Of a stretch of 64,000 nucleotides of DNA, positions 6,967-16,753 are shown one piece after another. The first letter of the stretch is position 1, and each line of letters starts with the position of its first letter. The notes under the pieces were generated by a model. That model was not told where the DNA came from and ran no database searches. It worked only from the letters and a program-made list of their open reading frames with translations. The stretch is from Parasegetibacter sp. NRK P23 (lineage in GTDB: Bacteria; Bacteroidota; Bacteroidia; Chitinophagales; Chitinophagaceae), in NCBI RefSeq assembly GCF_023721715.1, contig NZ_JAMDLG010000001.1, forward strand, positions 747,889-811,888, in the 5' to 3' direction. The position numbers were made by a program, and so were the translations under genes.

Positions 6967-9900
6967 CTACACCGTTCCGGCTTCGGGAAGGTCACCTTTT
7001 GTTTCGCGCAAAGCCTTCAACTTCTTTTTACCGTAGCTTATTTTGGTGATCAGCACGAACAATACGGGCACTACGAATATCGCGAGCGTGGTAGCAGCGA
7101 TCATTCCTCCAAACACCGTCCAGCCGATGGTTTTACGGGATTCTGCGGCAGCGCCGTTGGCGAAAGCCAGCGGAAGTACGCCAAGAATAAACGCAAGAGA
7201 GGTCATAACAATCGGGCGCAAACGAAGTTCAACCGCCTGGAGCGTGGCCTTCACCACTTCCATTCCACCATCTACTCTTTCTTTTGCGAATTCCACGATC
7301 AGGATGGCGTTTTTCGCTGCTAGTCCGATCAGGGTAATCAAACCGATCTGCGCATAAATATTGTTGCTGAGGTTGGGCAACAGGGTCAGCGTGATGATAG
7401 ACCCCAATGCACCGATAGGTACGGCGAACAATACGGAGAATGGCACCGACCAGCTTTCATACAATGCAGCGAGGAAAAGGAACACGAAAACGATGGAGAT
7501 GGCGAAGATGATCGCCTGCTGGTTACCGGCAGCAATCTCTTCCCGGCTCATACCGGAGAACTCATACCCGTATCCTGCCGGAAGCGCTTCAGCAGCCACT
7601 TCTTTAAGGGCCTGAATCGCCTGTCCGCTACTGAACCCGGGTTTAGGAGAACCGTTGATCTCAATGGCGCGGTATACGTTATAGTGCGACACCACAGCCG
7701 GAGCCTCTATTACTTTAGTAGTGATAAGCGAGCCCAAAGGAACCATGTTTCCCTGGCTGTTGCGCACATAAAACTTCTCCACACCAGCCAGCGAACTTCT
7801 ATAGGTACTATCGGCCTGTAACATTACCCGGAAATTCCGCCCATACAGGTTAAAGTCATTTACATAAGAACTTCCGAGGTATGTCGACAATGTTCCGTAC
7901 ACATCAGAAACGGCCACGCCCAGTTTCTTCGCCTGCTCCTTATCCACGTCCACTTTGTAACTGGGTGTGCGGGCGTTGAAGAAGGTGTACGCCATTGCGA
8001 TCTCCGGACGCTGGTTCAGTTTGGCCAGGAAGTTCTGCGCCACTTTCTCAAACTGCTGGATACTTTCTGTACTGCTTATCTGTTGTAATTCAAACGTAAA
8101 CCCTGCCGTAGCACCCAAACCCGGAATCGCGGGCGGAGCAATCACCAACACGCGCGCCTCTTTGATATCGCTGGTTGCGGCCCTGATCTTGTTCATCACA
8201 TCCTGGGCATGCATGCCTGCGCCTTTCCTTTCCTCCCAGGGTTTGAGGTTAACGAACACAGTTCCCGCGTTTGATTTATTGGAGAAACTGATGATGTTCA
8301 ATCCTGCCAAACCACCCGCAACCCTTACTTCCGGAATCTTTTCGACCCGTGCGATAATATCTTTCAGCATCGCGACGCTCCTGGTAGTGGATGTAGCTTC
8401 AGGCATTTCATAAGTAACCAGCACACGCCCTTCATCTTCAGTAGGGATAAAGCCCGAGGGTTTGTTCTTGAAAAGGAAGAATAACCCAACGAACAACACC
8501 ACCATCATGATTAATACATACGGCGTTGCCCTGATCCATTTCCCTACACCTCTCGTGTATCCCCGTGTAAGGTTGCCGAACCTTTTATTGAAACCGGCAA
8601 AGAATTTATCAAGCAGGTTCTTTTTATCACCTTCCTGCTTGGAGGGCTTCAGCATGAGAATACAAAGCGCAGGCGTAAGCGACAATGCCACAAAAGCGGA
8701 GATGATCACAGACACCGCAATGGTGATCGCAAACTGCTGGTAAAGCCGCCCTACTATACCTGGGATAAAGCCCACCGGAACGAATACCGCGGCCAGGATC
8801 AAGGCAATCGCGATCACCGGACCAGAAATTTCTTTCATTGCCTTTCGGGTGGCATCACGGGGTGAAAGCTTCTCGTGGTCTATGTTGTGCTGCACGGCTT
8901 CCACCACCACGATCGCGTCATCCACCACAATACCGATGGCCAGTACAAACGCAAAGAGGGTAAGCGTGTTAATCGTAAATCCAAGCGGTCCAAAGAGAAT
9001 AAATGTACCGATCAGGGAAACCGGAATTGCCAATACGGGAATGAGTGTGGCCCTCCAGCTTTGAAGGAACAGGAACACCACCACTACTACGAGTACCAAC
9101 GCCTCCAGTAAGGTGTGCATCACCTCATTGATGGATGCCTTTACAACGGAAACCGTTTCCAGCGGAATCAGGTAATCAATATCCCGGGGAAAGGTCTTCT
9201 TCATTTCCGTGAGCGCCTTCATGATTCCCTCATAGGTATCCAGCGCATTTGCGCCAGGTGCCTGGTAAATGAGCAGGAAAGCCGCCGGCTTGCCGTTTGC
9301 GAACGAATTAATGCTGTAATCGAACCTTCCCAGTTCAACCCTCGCCACATCCCGGAGGTACACAATGCTTCCGTCGGCCGGTCGGGTACGCACAATGATG
9401 TTTTCGAATTCTTCTTTGGTGCTGATGCGGCTGTTCGTTAACACGCTGTATTCGAACGCCTGCGTACCGGGCTGGGGATTACCGCCTACAGTACCACCGG
9501 CCACCTGGAGGTTCTGCTCCTGCAACGCCGCGTTCACTTCTGCCGGCGTCATGCCGAGTGCAGCCATTTTCTCGGGATTCAGCCATATCCTCATACCGAA
9601 ATCATCGGCACGCGACAACACATCTCCCACCCCTTTTACCCGCTGTATGGCATCCTTCACATACAGGTTAACATAGTTTCCGATAAAGTTAGCGTCCCTT
9701 GTGCCATTGGGAGAATAAAACGCAAGGGCCACCATGATACTGGGATTTCTCTTGCGCACCGTAAGTCCCAACCGCTTCACCGCATCCGGCAAAGTAGGTT
9801 CAGCCACACTCACTCTGTTCTGCACATCCAGCGTCGCGATGTTGATGTCGGTTCCCACCTCAAAGTTCACGGTAATACTGCTCTGACCGCTACTTGTGCT

Positions 9901-10146
9901 GTTACTGCTCATGTACGTCATGCCGGGCGTACCATTCACCTGCGTCTCAATAGGCGTGGTGGTGGTTTGTTCCACGGTCTGCGCATCGGCTCCTGTAAAG
10001 TTTCCGTTGATAGAAACAGTGGGCGGAGAAATATCCGGGTACTGTGCCACCGGCAGGTTGATCAAAGAAATTACCCCGACCAGTACAATCACGATGGATA
10101 CCACGATCGCGGTGACGGGTCTTTTTATAAATACATCTGCTATCAT
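6967..10146 (-). CDS. RND efflux pump inner-membrane transporter (AcrB/HAE1 family)
   Basis: A 1059-residue hydrophobe/amphiphile efflux transporter that uses the proton gradient to export drugs across the envelope. The N-terminus MIADVFIKRPVTAIVVSIVI is typical. Twelve membrane segments are arranged as 1+5+1+5 around two large periplasmic loops. The proton-relay residues are visible: the Asp pair in GIVVDDAIVVVEA (about residue 408) and the Lys in IGLAAKNAILIVEFA near residue 945. It is the last gene of tetR-tolC-acrA-acrB; the gap from the adaptor gene is 33 bp. Substrates cannot be read from sequence. Length is normal and no damage is seen. Confidence 0.95.
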   Translation of the reverse strand: MIADVFIKRPVTAIVVSIVIVLVGVISLINLPVAQYPDISPPTVSINGNFTGADAQTVEQTTTTPIETQVNGTPGMTYMSSNSTSSGQSSITVNFEVGTDINIATLDVQNRVSVAEPTLPDAVKRLGLTVRKRNPSIMVALAFYSPNGTRDANFIGNYVNLYVKDAIQRVKGVGDVLSRADDFGMRIWLNPEKMAALGMTPAEVNAALQEQNLQVAGGTVGGNPQPGTQAFEYSVLTNSRISTKEEFENIIVRTRPADGSIVYLRDVARVELGRFDYSINSFANGKPAAFLLIYQAPGANALDTYEGIMKALTEMKKTFPRDIDYLIPLETVSVVKASINEVMHTLLEALVLVVVVVFLFLQSWRATLIPVLAIPVSLIGTFILFGPLGFTINTLTLFAFVLAIGIVVDDAIVVVEAVQHNIDHEKLSPRDATRKAMKEISGPVIAIALILAAVFVPVGFIPGIVGRLYQQFAITIAVSVIISAFVALSLTPALCILMLKPSKQEGDKKNLLDKFFAGFNKRFGNLTRGYTRGVGKWIRATPYVLIMMVVLFVGLFFLFKNKPSGFIPTEDEGRVLVTYEMPEATSTTRSVAMLKDIIARVEKIPEVRVAGGLAGLNIISFSNKSNAGTVFVNLKPWEERKGAGMHAQDVMNKIRAATSDIKEARVLVIAPPAIPGLGATAGFTFELQQISSTESIQQFEKVAQNFLAKLNQRPEIAMAYTFFNARTPSYKVDVDKEQAKKLGVAVSDVYGTLSTYLGSSYVNDFNLYGRNFRVMLQADSTYRSSLAGVEKFYVRNSQGNMVPLGSLITTKVIEAPAVVSHYNVYRAIEINGSPKPGFSSGQAIQALKEVAAEALPAGYGYEFSGMSREEIAAGNQQAIIFAISIVFVFLFLAALYESWSVPFSVLFAVPIGALGSIITLTLLPNLSNNIYAQIGLITLIGLAAKNAILIVEFAKERVDGGMEVVKATLQAVELRLRPIVMTSLAFILGVLPLAFANGAAAESRKTIGWTVFGGMIAATTLAIFVVPVLFVLITKISYGKKKLKALRETKGDLPEAGTV

Positions 10147-10179
10147 TTGAATTGCTCTTTTCGTTGAAACTTCTGATCG

Positions 10180-11304
10180 TTATTTTTTAGGAGCGGCCCC
10201 GGGTTGTTCGGTGGTGATCACACTTCCTTCCCTCAGGTTCTGTACGCCCTGCACCACGATCTTATCTCCTTTGCTCAATCCTTCCCTTACAAGAATATCC
10301 GTTCCTATTTGTTTGCCGAGCACTACTTTGCGCTGCGTTACTTTATTGCTGTCACCAACGGCATACACGAAGAATTCACCCAGCATTTCAGTGACGGCCT
10401 TATAAGGAATGGTTACACTTTCCGCTCCCGCACTGCTTTTTACGCGCACCGTACCGCTCATTCCAGCCTTCAGCATATTTTTCGCGTTCGGGAAAGAGAG
10501 TCTCATTTTTAAAGTACCCGTCTGCGGATCTACCGCTCTGTCGATCACGCTGATGGAACCGGGATAAGGATACACATCCGTTCCGAATGCAAGGGTGAAA
10601 GTGGAGTCAACGTTTTTTGTTCCCTGCAACTGCGTGAAACGGAATATTTCTTTCTGATCGATCGCGAAATCCACAGCGATGGGGTTGTCCGATGACACAA
10701 CATTCAATACGGTTTGTCCAGCCACAACCGCGGTTCCGGTTTTCACCTGCGAGATACCGATGGTCCCATCAAAAGGTGCATAGATAGTTGAGAAGTTCAC
10801 GTTCGATTGCAGGCTCTTTACATTGGCCTGTGCCGCGGCCACCTGTTTTTTTGCGGCCTCCAGTGCTGCATCGGCATAATCCACCTGCTGCTTGGCAATC
10901 GCATCTTTTTTATCCAGTTCATGGTATCGGTCAGCATCTTTCTGGGCTTTCACCAGGTTGGTTTCCTGCACTTGTAAATTGGCAATCGCCTGCTGAACGT
11001 TCGCACTGTACAATTGCGCGTCAATGGAATACAGCTTCTGTCCTTTCCTTACCCTGTCGCCATCTTTAAAAAAAATACCCGTAACATAACCACTCACCTG
11101 AGCACGCAGTTCCACCTGGTTTAACGCTACCACAGTGGCTGGGTATTCATCAAAATAGGCAACGTTCCCGGAAGTCACTTCCGCCACGGTAACCGGAACG
11201 GCTGGCGGCGGCCCCTGTTGTTGCTGCGCCTGCTTGTTCCCGCAGGATATGATAAACAGCAGGCTGCTGATACCTGCGAAAATCCGGATCTTATTCAATA
11301 ACAT
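10180..11304 (-). CDS. RND efflux periplasmic adaptor lipoprotein (AcrA/MexA family)
   Basis: A 374-residue membrane fusion protein linking the AcrB-like transporter with the TolC-like channel. It has a lipoprotein signal (lipobox IISC near residue 21), then a Gln-rich linker. The first lipoyl half is seen at VELRAQVSGYVTGIFFKDGDRV, an alpha-helical hairpin at about residues 95-165 (rich in A, Q, K), then the second lipoyl half at IYAPFDGTIGISQVKTGTAV, and a beta-barrel domain. The C-terminus ends in PGAAPKK. It sits 19 bp after tolC. Confidence 0.94.
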   Translation of the reverse strand: MLLNKIRIFAGISSLLFIISCGNKQAQQQQGPPPAVPVTVAEVTSGNVAYFDEYPATVVALNQVELRAQVSGYVTGIFFKDGDRVRKGQKLYSIDAQLYSANVQQAIANLQVQETNLVKAQKDADRYHELDKKDAIAKQQVDYADAALEAAKKQVAAAQANVKSLQSNVNFSTIYAPFDGTIGISQVKTGTAVVAGQTVLNVVSSDNPIAVDFAIDQKEIFRFTQLQGTKNVDSTFTLAFGTDVYPYPGSISVIDRAVDPQTGTLKMRLSFPNAKNMLKAGMSGTVRVKSSAGAESVTIPYKAVTEMLGEFFVYAVGDSNKVTQRKVVLGKQIGTDILVREGLSKGDKIVVQGVQNLREGSVITTEQPGAAPKK

Positions 11305-11323
11305 ATTATGGAAGTTTTAAGCA

Positions 11324-12631
11324 TTAATAATTGATTTGGCCAAGCGCTTTCTTCATATCGACCTTACTGGCAAGCAGTTGATAAAGGGCATTGTAATAAC
11401 TGATCTGTGAAGTTCTCAGGTCTGTTTCCGACGTAATCACCTCCAGATAGGTTTTGATACCGGACCTGTATTGCAACTGGATCACATCGTACACTTCCTG
11501 TGCGAGCGCCAGGTTTTCTTTCAAAGCCTGGTAGTTGGCAAGCGCTCCTTTATAACCGGCAATGGCCTGTGCATATTCGGCGTTGACGCTGTTTTTCAGG
11601 TTCACGATATCTTCTTCGGTCCGCTTCAGTTGCCATTCAGCCACCGCGATGTCCGCGTTTCTTTTTCCGCCCTGGAAGATGGGCCAGGTAAGGGACAGCG
11701 CCGCAAAGGAGTTGGGATAATTTACATTGTAAAGCTTACTGAACCGGTCGTTGAGGTAATTGAAATTATACGCCCCGTTCAACGATACATTCGGGAGAAA
11801 ACTCCATTTATTGTACCTGATGTTCGCATCCTGCAGCCTGCGCTGTGTTTCCAATTGCCTGTATTCGATCCGGAGCCTGTAGTCGGGTAGCTGAAGTGTA
11901 TCCGCAATGACCTCTTTCTCCATTTGAGCCACATCAGAGATGATTTTAATATCCTGTTCAGCAGGATAGCCCATCAGCAATTTGAGTACTTCTTTCTTCG
12001 CCTCCAGCAGTTCCATATTACTTTTCCGCAAAGCCTTTGTATTGTTCAATTGAATTGTGGCCCGTTTGAAATCTGTTTTGTCGGCCACACCTGCTTCATA
12101 TTGGCTGGTCGCATCACGCAGACTCTTTTCGAGGCGAACGATGTTTTCATCGGCCACGCGAACCTGTTGCGCGGTGGCAAGCACATCATAATACGCTTTA
12201 CTTACATTGGCGGCGATATCTATTTTACTGCTGCTCGTATTTTGGTTTGCCTGAAGTTGTACGTCTCCTTTGGAACGCAGTGCCAGTAAAGCGTCCCTGT
12301 TGAAAATATTCTGTGAAAGCGTGAACTGTAGCGCGGATACATTGTCAACACCCAGTTTCACGGGATTTCCACCGATGATGTTGGTCTGCACCTCAAAATT
12401 GTGCTGCAGGTTATAGTTGAAATTCACCCTCGGATACCAATCCGAAAGCCTGCTCTTAATCGTATAATTGGTGATCTGTTCATCAATCTTCGCCTGTTTC
12501 ACCAAAGGTTGGTTTTCTATGGCAAAGGCGATACACTGTTCCAGTGAAAGTGAGTCCGACAACTGCGCCATTCCTGAAAGCGGCAACAGACACACCAAAC
12601 ACAGCGTTCTAACAACGTTTGATACTCTCAT
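11324..12631 (-). CDS. TolC-family outer membrane efflux protein
   Basis: A 435-residue outer-membrane channel of the tripartite pump. It begins with a signal peptide ending in SGMAQ, then SLSLEQCIAFAIENQP, the usual TolC-family opening helix. Two related halves, each with long alanine/leucine/glutamine-rich helices, are visible. The annotated start at 12631 (MRVSNVVRT) leaves a signal peptide at the N-terminus. A longer frame opens at 12682 inside the tetR gene but adds non-signal residues. The gap to tetR is 29 bp. Confidence 0.93.
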   Translation of the reverse strand: MRVSNVVRTLCLVCLLPLSGMAQLSDSLSLEQCIAFAIENQPLVKQAKIDEQITNYTIKSRLSDWYPRVNFNYNLQHNFEVQTNIIGGNPVKLGVDNVSALQFTLSQNIFNRDALLALRSKGDVQLQANQNTSSSKIDIAANVSKAYYDVLATAQQVRVADENIVRLEKSLRDATSQYEAGVADKTDFKRATIQLNNTKALRKSNMELLEAKKEVLKLLMGYPAEQDIKIISDVAQMEKEVIADTLQLPDYRLRIEYRQLETQRRLQDANIRYNKWSFLPNVSLNGAYNFNYLNDRFSKLYNVNYPNSFAALSLTWPIFQGGKRNADIAVAEWQLKRTEEDIVNLKNSVNAEYAQAIAGYKGALANYQALKENLALAQEVYDVIQLQYRSGIKTYLEVITSETDLRTSQISYYNALYQLLASKVDMKKALGQINY

Positions 12632-12660
12632 ATAATTTAAAAAATAAAAAGTACGATGGC

Positions 12661-13236
12661 TTACAACCGGATGCCATCCCAAATGATGGCCAGAATATTG
12701 TTCACACTGTCCGGAGAAAATTCCCGCCGACCCGATACATGAACTTTGGCAGTAGTGGAGATCGCCCCCAGCACCACGGGTGCCACCAGGAAATACTCCA
12801 TCTCTTTGACGACACCTTCTTCCATACCCGCTCGGATAAAGTTGAAAAAGTTGTCTATGAACACCTGTTTCGCTTCCAGGGTACGTTGCGCATAAGGTGA
12901 GTTGTTGTACTGATCCAGGAAATACAAAGCATCAGGATTAGTGATATAATAATGTAACAGCTTCCTGCATTCCTCAAAAAACTGGTCCCGGAAACTCAAT
13001 GAAGTATCTCTCGCACCGAAAGCCACGTTTGAAAGTTCTTTGCAGATCAGCAGGTATATCTCCAACATCACATCATCCTTGCCCGGAAAATAATGGTAAA
13101 TCGTTCCACACGCTACATTGGCATGCCTCGCAATCTGGCTCATGGGCGTACCATGAAAACCATGCTGCCGGATCAACTCCATCGCGCTGCGAAGGATCGC
13201 TTCTTTTTTACCCGCTATTTCCGATTGAACGTTCAT
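12661..13236 (-). CDS. TetR/AcrR-family transcriptional regulator
   Basis: A 191-residue repressor-type protein with an N-terminal helix-turn-helix: ILRSAMELIRQHGFHGTPMSQIARHANVACGTIYHYFPGKDDVM covers about residues 14-57 and carries the family pattern (GTIYHYF recognition helix). The C-terminal ligand-binding domain is diverse, as usual. As first gene of tetR-tolC-acrA-acrB it most likely represses this operon, including itself, and is released by a pump substrate. Palindromes at 13317-13350 in the upstream region are candidate operators. Confidence 0.92.
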   Translation of the reverse strand: MNVQSEIAGKKEAILRSAMELIRQHGFHGTPMSQIARHANVACGTIYHYFPGKDDVMLEIYLLICKELSNVAFGARDTSLSFRDQFFEECRKLLHYYITNPDALYFLDQYNNSPYAQRTLEAKQVFIDNFFNFIRAGMEEGVVKEMEYFLVAPVVLGAISTTAKVHVSGRREFSPDSVNNILAIIWDGIRL

Positions 13237-13316
13237 TCGGTCGGCAAGTTACATTGAATTTCAACTCCACGAAATATTTTTTCTGCTTAATTATCATGAC
13301 GTACTGTTTCATTTTG

Positions 13317-13373
13317 CTAAATTATTTAGTATTTTTGAACTGATCAAAAAGAAAAACACGGTTTGCTATCCGT
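13317..13373. promoter_or_regulatory. Palindromes between tetR operon and radical SAM gene
   Basis: Three inverted repeats lie in the divergent gap: CTAAAT-t-ATTTAG (13317-13329), TTTTTGA-N5-TCAAAAA (13332-13350), and ACGG-N8-CCGT followed by TTTTTT (13358-13377). The first two are candidate TetR operators. The third resembles the tandem ACGG/CCGT palindromes upstream of gldA at 52653-52689, including the AAAAACACGG lead-in. Confidence 0.4.
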
Positions 13374-13465
13374 TTTTTCACTGTTTCGTGCCGTCCCAAA
13401 TTTCTGTTTACTTACCAGCCCCGTCAATCCCCAAATAAGGTTAATCATTGTCAAATTCGTGCATT

Positions 13466-14527
13466 ATGGATGAGATTATTAAGGGGCGCGGTGCCCAGAT
13501 CAATACACCAAACAGGTTTCACAGGCATAGTCTTGAAAAGGAACATGTGGAAGGAATCGATGAATGGGAGGAACCCGGCGTTAAAACGGTGTTCCTGGAA
13601 CAACACGCCAAATCGCTGGTAAATAAAGTGGAAAGTCCGGATGTGGGCATGTTTTACTCCATGAATCCTTACCAGGGTTGCGAGCACGGCTGCATTTATT
13701 GTTATGCCCGCAACAGCCACGAGTACCTGGGATTCAGCGCGGGACTGGATTTTGAAAGCAAGATCATGGTTAAAAAAAACGCACCAGAACTGCTGCGGAA
13801 GTTCCTGCTCCATCCCAAATGGAAATCCGTTCCCATATCATTGAGTGGTAATACAGATTGCTATCAACCCGCGGAGCAGAAATTTGGCATCACCCGTAAA
13901 CTGCTGGAAGTGTGCGACAGCTTTCACCAACCGGTGGGCATCATCACCAAAAATGCGGGCATATTAAGGGACAAGGAACTACTGGCGAAGATGGGCAAAA
14001 GAAACCTGGTTTCCGTGCTTGTTTCCATTACTTCTTTTGATGAGCAGTTAAGACTGGCCATGGAACCACGCACCACCACCGCATCCCAGCGGCTGAGGGT
14101 GATACGGGAACTTTCCGCGGCGGGCATCAGAACAGGTGTGATGCTTGGCCCCATGATCCCAGGACTCAATGAGCATGAAATGCAACGCATCATGAAAGCC
14201 GCATCGGAAGCGGGGGCTGTTTTCTCCGCCTACACTTTTATCCGGTTGAATGGCGCCATCAAACTACTTTTTCACGATTGGCTCTATAAACACTTCCCAG
14301 ACCGGGGAGATAAAGTATGGCACCTGATCGAAAACGGGCATGGCGGGCAGGTGAACGATTCCCGGTATGGCGTGCGGATGCGTGGCGAGGGCAATATCGC
14401 CGAACTCGTGGCGATGCAATACAGGAAATACATTCAAAAGTATGGTCTGGACCGCGAACGATGGGAACTGGATGCCAGCAGCTTCCGTCCTCCGGGAAGC
14501 CAGCTTTCGCTGGGACTCGATTTTTAA
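13466..14527 (+). CDS. PA0069-family radical SAM protein
   Basis: A 353-residue radical SAM enzyme of unknown substrate. The 4Fe-4S motif CX3CX2C is CEHGCIYC, near residue 72, in the typical context MNPYQGCEHGCIYCYARN. Downstream are GVMLGPMIPGLNEHEMQRI and the C-terminal QLSLGLDF ending common in this family. The family is often annotated as related to SplB-type DNA photoproduct lyases, but no activity is proven. The ATG at 13466 (MDEIIKGRGAQIN) is preferred over a TTG at 13448. It converges on the MurU-like gene, with 8 bp between the stop codons. Confidence 0.88.
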   Translation: MDEIIKGRGAQINTPNRFHRHSLEKEHVEGIDEWEEPGVKTVFLEQHAKSLVNKVESPDVGMFYSMNPYQGCEHGCIYCYARNSHEYLGFSAGLDFESKIMVKKNAPELLRKFLLHPKWKSVPISLSGNTDCYQPAEQKFGITRKLLEVCDSFHQPVGIITKNAGILRDKELLAKMGKRNLVSVLVSITSFDEQLRLAMEPRTTTASQRLRVIRELSAAGIRTGVMLGPMIPGLNEHEMQRIMKAASEAGAVFSAYTFIRLNGAIKLLFHDWLYKHFPDRGDKVWHLIENGHGGQVNDSRYGVRMRGEGNIAELVAMQYRKYIQKYGLDRERWELDASSFRPPGSQLSLGLDF

Positions 14528-14535
14528 ATGAGGAT

Positions 14536-15249
14536 TTAGTTAAAAAGCGACTCTGCTTTTGCTACGGAATCCGGCTTTCCCACATCCATCCACCGGGAAC
14601 CGGAATGATCGTATCCCTTTATAAGCTGGTGCGGCGCTATGTCAAGAAACGTTTCTACAATGGAGAATTTCCCGTTTTGCCTGATGTGTTGAAATACTTC
14701 CGGTTCATATACAGCGATGCCGCTGTACGCCTTCTCAAAATTAACGGGTGCATTTATAACAATCTTCTCTTCACCCGTGGCATTGTTCCGCCAACCGCAC
14801 AACCGGCTATCCGCATCAAACAAAAAATTCCTGGAAGTAACCCGGTTGGTTACCGCCAATGTTACAACTGCTTCAGATGACTGGTGAAAGCGACACATCT
14901 CGTGCAGATTAAGATCGGTAAGTATATCGGCATTGATCGTGAGGAACCGTGTATGTTCCAGTAAAGGCTTTGCTTTCAGCAATCCGCCACCGGTTTCAAG
15001 CACGGCATCCTGTTCATCGGATATTTCAACATTGCTTCCCCAGCCGTTGTTCTCCTTCAGCGCAGCGATGATCTGATCCGCGAAATGGTGCACATTCACC
15101 ACCACATCGGTAATACCGTAACCACGGAGGTATTCAATATTTCTTTGCAGTAAAGACTTGCCATTCACCGGTGCCAATGCTTTCGGGTGCTTGTCTGTCC
15201 AGGGTTTGAACCTGGTTCCCAGGCCGGCGGAAAAAATCAACGCTTTCAT
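14536..15249 (-). CDS. MurU-like sugar-1-phosphate nucleotidyltransferase
   Basis: A 237-residue nucleotidyltransferase of the NTP_transferase family. The signature GLGTRFKPWTDKHPKALAPV covers residues 9-28 and holds the nucleotide- and metal-binding residues; the INADILTDL stretch near residue 105 holds the catalytic Asp pair equivalent. It is 8 bp downstream of an AmgK-like kinase gene. In Pseudomonas, AmgK phosphorylates MurNAc/GlcNAc at C1 and MurU makes the UDP-sugar, bypassing de novo synthesis. The same pairing here supports a role in cell-wall sugar recycling, although GDP-mannose-type activity cannot be excluded from sequence. Confidence 0.82.
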   Translation of the reverse strand: MKALIFSAGLGTRFKPWTDKHPKALAPVNGKSLLQRNIEYLRGYGITDVVVNVHHFADQIIAALKENNGWGSNVEISDEQDAVLETGGGLLKAKPLLEHTRFLTINADILTDLNLHEMCRFHQSSEAVVTLAVTNRVTSRNFLFDADSRLCGWRNNATGEEKIVINAPVNFEKAYSGIAVYEPEVFQHIRQNGKFSIVETFLDIAPHQLIKGYDHSGSRWMDVGKPDSVAKAESLFN

Positions 15250-15257
15250 ACTGTTAT

Positions 15258-16709
15258 TTAACCTTCGTTTACCCAGGCTTTCGCATCCTGTACAAGGTGT
15301 TTCAGTTCAATCTTTACTTTGTACTTATTCCTCAGGTGCCTTGCCAGCGCATCGGCGGCATACACGCTCCGATGCTGACCACCGGTGCATCCAAAGCACA
15401 CAGAAAGATTTTCAAATCCTCTTGCTAAATAATTTTCTACCGAGATATCCACCGTATTGTAAATATTATTCAGGAACTCAGTCATACGTGTACGTTGCTC
15501 CAGAAAATCTTTCACGCCTTTGTCTCGCCCCGTTTGCTTCTTGTATTCATCGATTCTTCCCGGATTCAGTATTCCCCTGCAATCGAAGACAAAACCTCCT
15601 CCGTTACTGGACTTATCTTCTGGAATCCCATTCCGGTATGAAAAACTGCAGATGTGCACGACCAGTGGCGTATCGTCTGTGGCCCTTATGGGCTCGAACC
15701 GGTTGATCACGGTTTCTTTTGTTACTTCAGCAAGTATCGTATCAAAAGTTGGCAGTACAATACCTATGGATTTATGTTGTAAGAACCATTTCAGGTTATT
15801 CAAGGCCAGCGGAATACTGGTAAGGAAATGTGCTTTCCTTTCAAACAGGCCACGGAAACCGTAAGCGCCCAATACCTGTAGCAGGCGCAGTAACACGTAC
15901 CCGTTGTATTGACCAACAAAGGTGGTTCTGTCTAACGGAGCGGGCAGTAACTGATCCACTTCGTTCATGTATTCTTCCAGCAGTCCGGTTTTCCATTCAT
16001 CGGGCAATTCCGCTTTGGCCTGCCATAATAGGGAAGCCACATCGTACTGAAGGGCGCCTTTCATACCGCCCTGGTAGTCGATAAAATGCGGTTCATTGTT
16101 CCGGATCATTACATTGCGGCTCTGGAAATCACGGAACATGAAATACTTGTGGCCCGTATAAGCGAGATAAGTGCTCAACGCCTCGAAATCTTCGATCAGT
16201 TTTTCCTTATCGTAAGGTATCTTCAACGTATCCAGAAAGTAATACTTGAAATACAGCAGATCGGCCATGATTGCCTGTTTCCCGAATTCCCGGGAGGTAA
16301 TGCACATGGCATAATCAAAATCTTTTTCTCCCAAAATCTGCATCCTGGCGAGCGCTGAGAGGCTTTTCCGGAAGAGGTCGTATACATTGGAACTGTATTT
16401 TTCCTCTTCAATCTTATCCAGCAGGGAAACTGTTCCAAGGTCCTCCAGCAGGTAAATGTCTCTTCTATTATTCACGGCCAGTACTTCCGGAAGCGGGGCA
16501 TTAATATTTCTGAAGTGCTCCGTAAAATACAGGAAAGTGTTGTTTTCCCTGATGTGCAGGTTGTGGCAGGCGATGCAGGTTCCTTCTTCACCATGCACGC
16601 GGAAATAGCGCCTGTCTGAGCCGGAGGGTGGTAACACCTCGATAGACACGGGCAATGCTCCTTTGCAGGATTGATAGAGTTCTTTTATGTCAGCAATGAT
16701 ATTTTCCAT
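15258..16709 (-). CDS. AmgK-like sugar kinase fused to RapZ C-terminal domain
   Basis: A 483-residue two-domain protein. Residues about 1-330 form an aminoglycoside phosphotransferase-type kinase: a Brenner-like motif FRDFQSRNVM near residue 195 and the metal-binding IDYQGG about ten residues later. Residues about 350-483 match the C-terminal domain of RapZ, with the signature FGCTGGQHRSVYAADALA near residue 445. In E. coli RapZ this domain binds glucosamine-6-phosphate and contacts RNA and RNase E, whereas the N-terminal half is a P-loop domain; here a sugar kinase takes its place. With the adjacent MurU-like gene this suggests recycling of MurNAc/GlcNAc with a sensor domain attached. The regulatory role is inference. 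Confidence 0.85.
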   Translation of the reverse strand: MENIIADIKELYQSCKGALPVSIEVLPPSGSDRRYFRVHGEEGTCIACHNLHIRENNTFLYFTEHFRNINAPLPEVLAVNNRRDIYLLEDLGTVSLLDKIEEEKYSSNVYDLFRKSLSALARMQILGEKDFDYAMCITSREFGKQAIMADLLYFKYYFLDTLKIPYDKEKLIEDFEALSTYLAYTGHKYFMFRDFQSRNVMIRNNEPHFIDYQGGMKGALQYDVASLLWQAKAELPDEWKTGLLEEYMNEVDQLLPAPLDRTTFVGQYNGYVLLRLLQVLGAYGFRGLFERKAHFLTSIPLALNNLKWFLQHKSIGIVLPTFDTILAEVTKETVINRFEPIRATDDTPLVVHICSFSYRNGIPEDKSSNGGGFVFDCRGILNPGRIDEYKKQTGRDKGVKDFLEQRTRMTEFLNNIYNTVDISVENYLARGFENLSVCFGCTGGQHRSVYAADALARHLRNKYKVKIELKHLVQDAKAWVNEG

Positions 16710-16753
16710 TCATCCGTTTTGGTGCTCAAAAGTAGGAAGAACGGAGCAACCAT

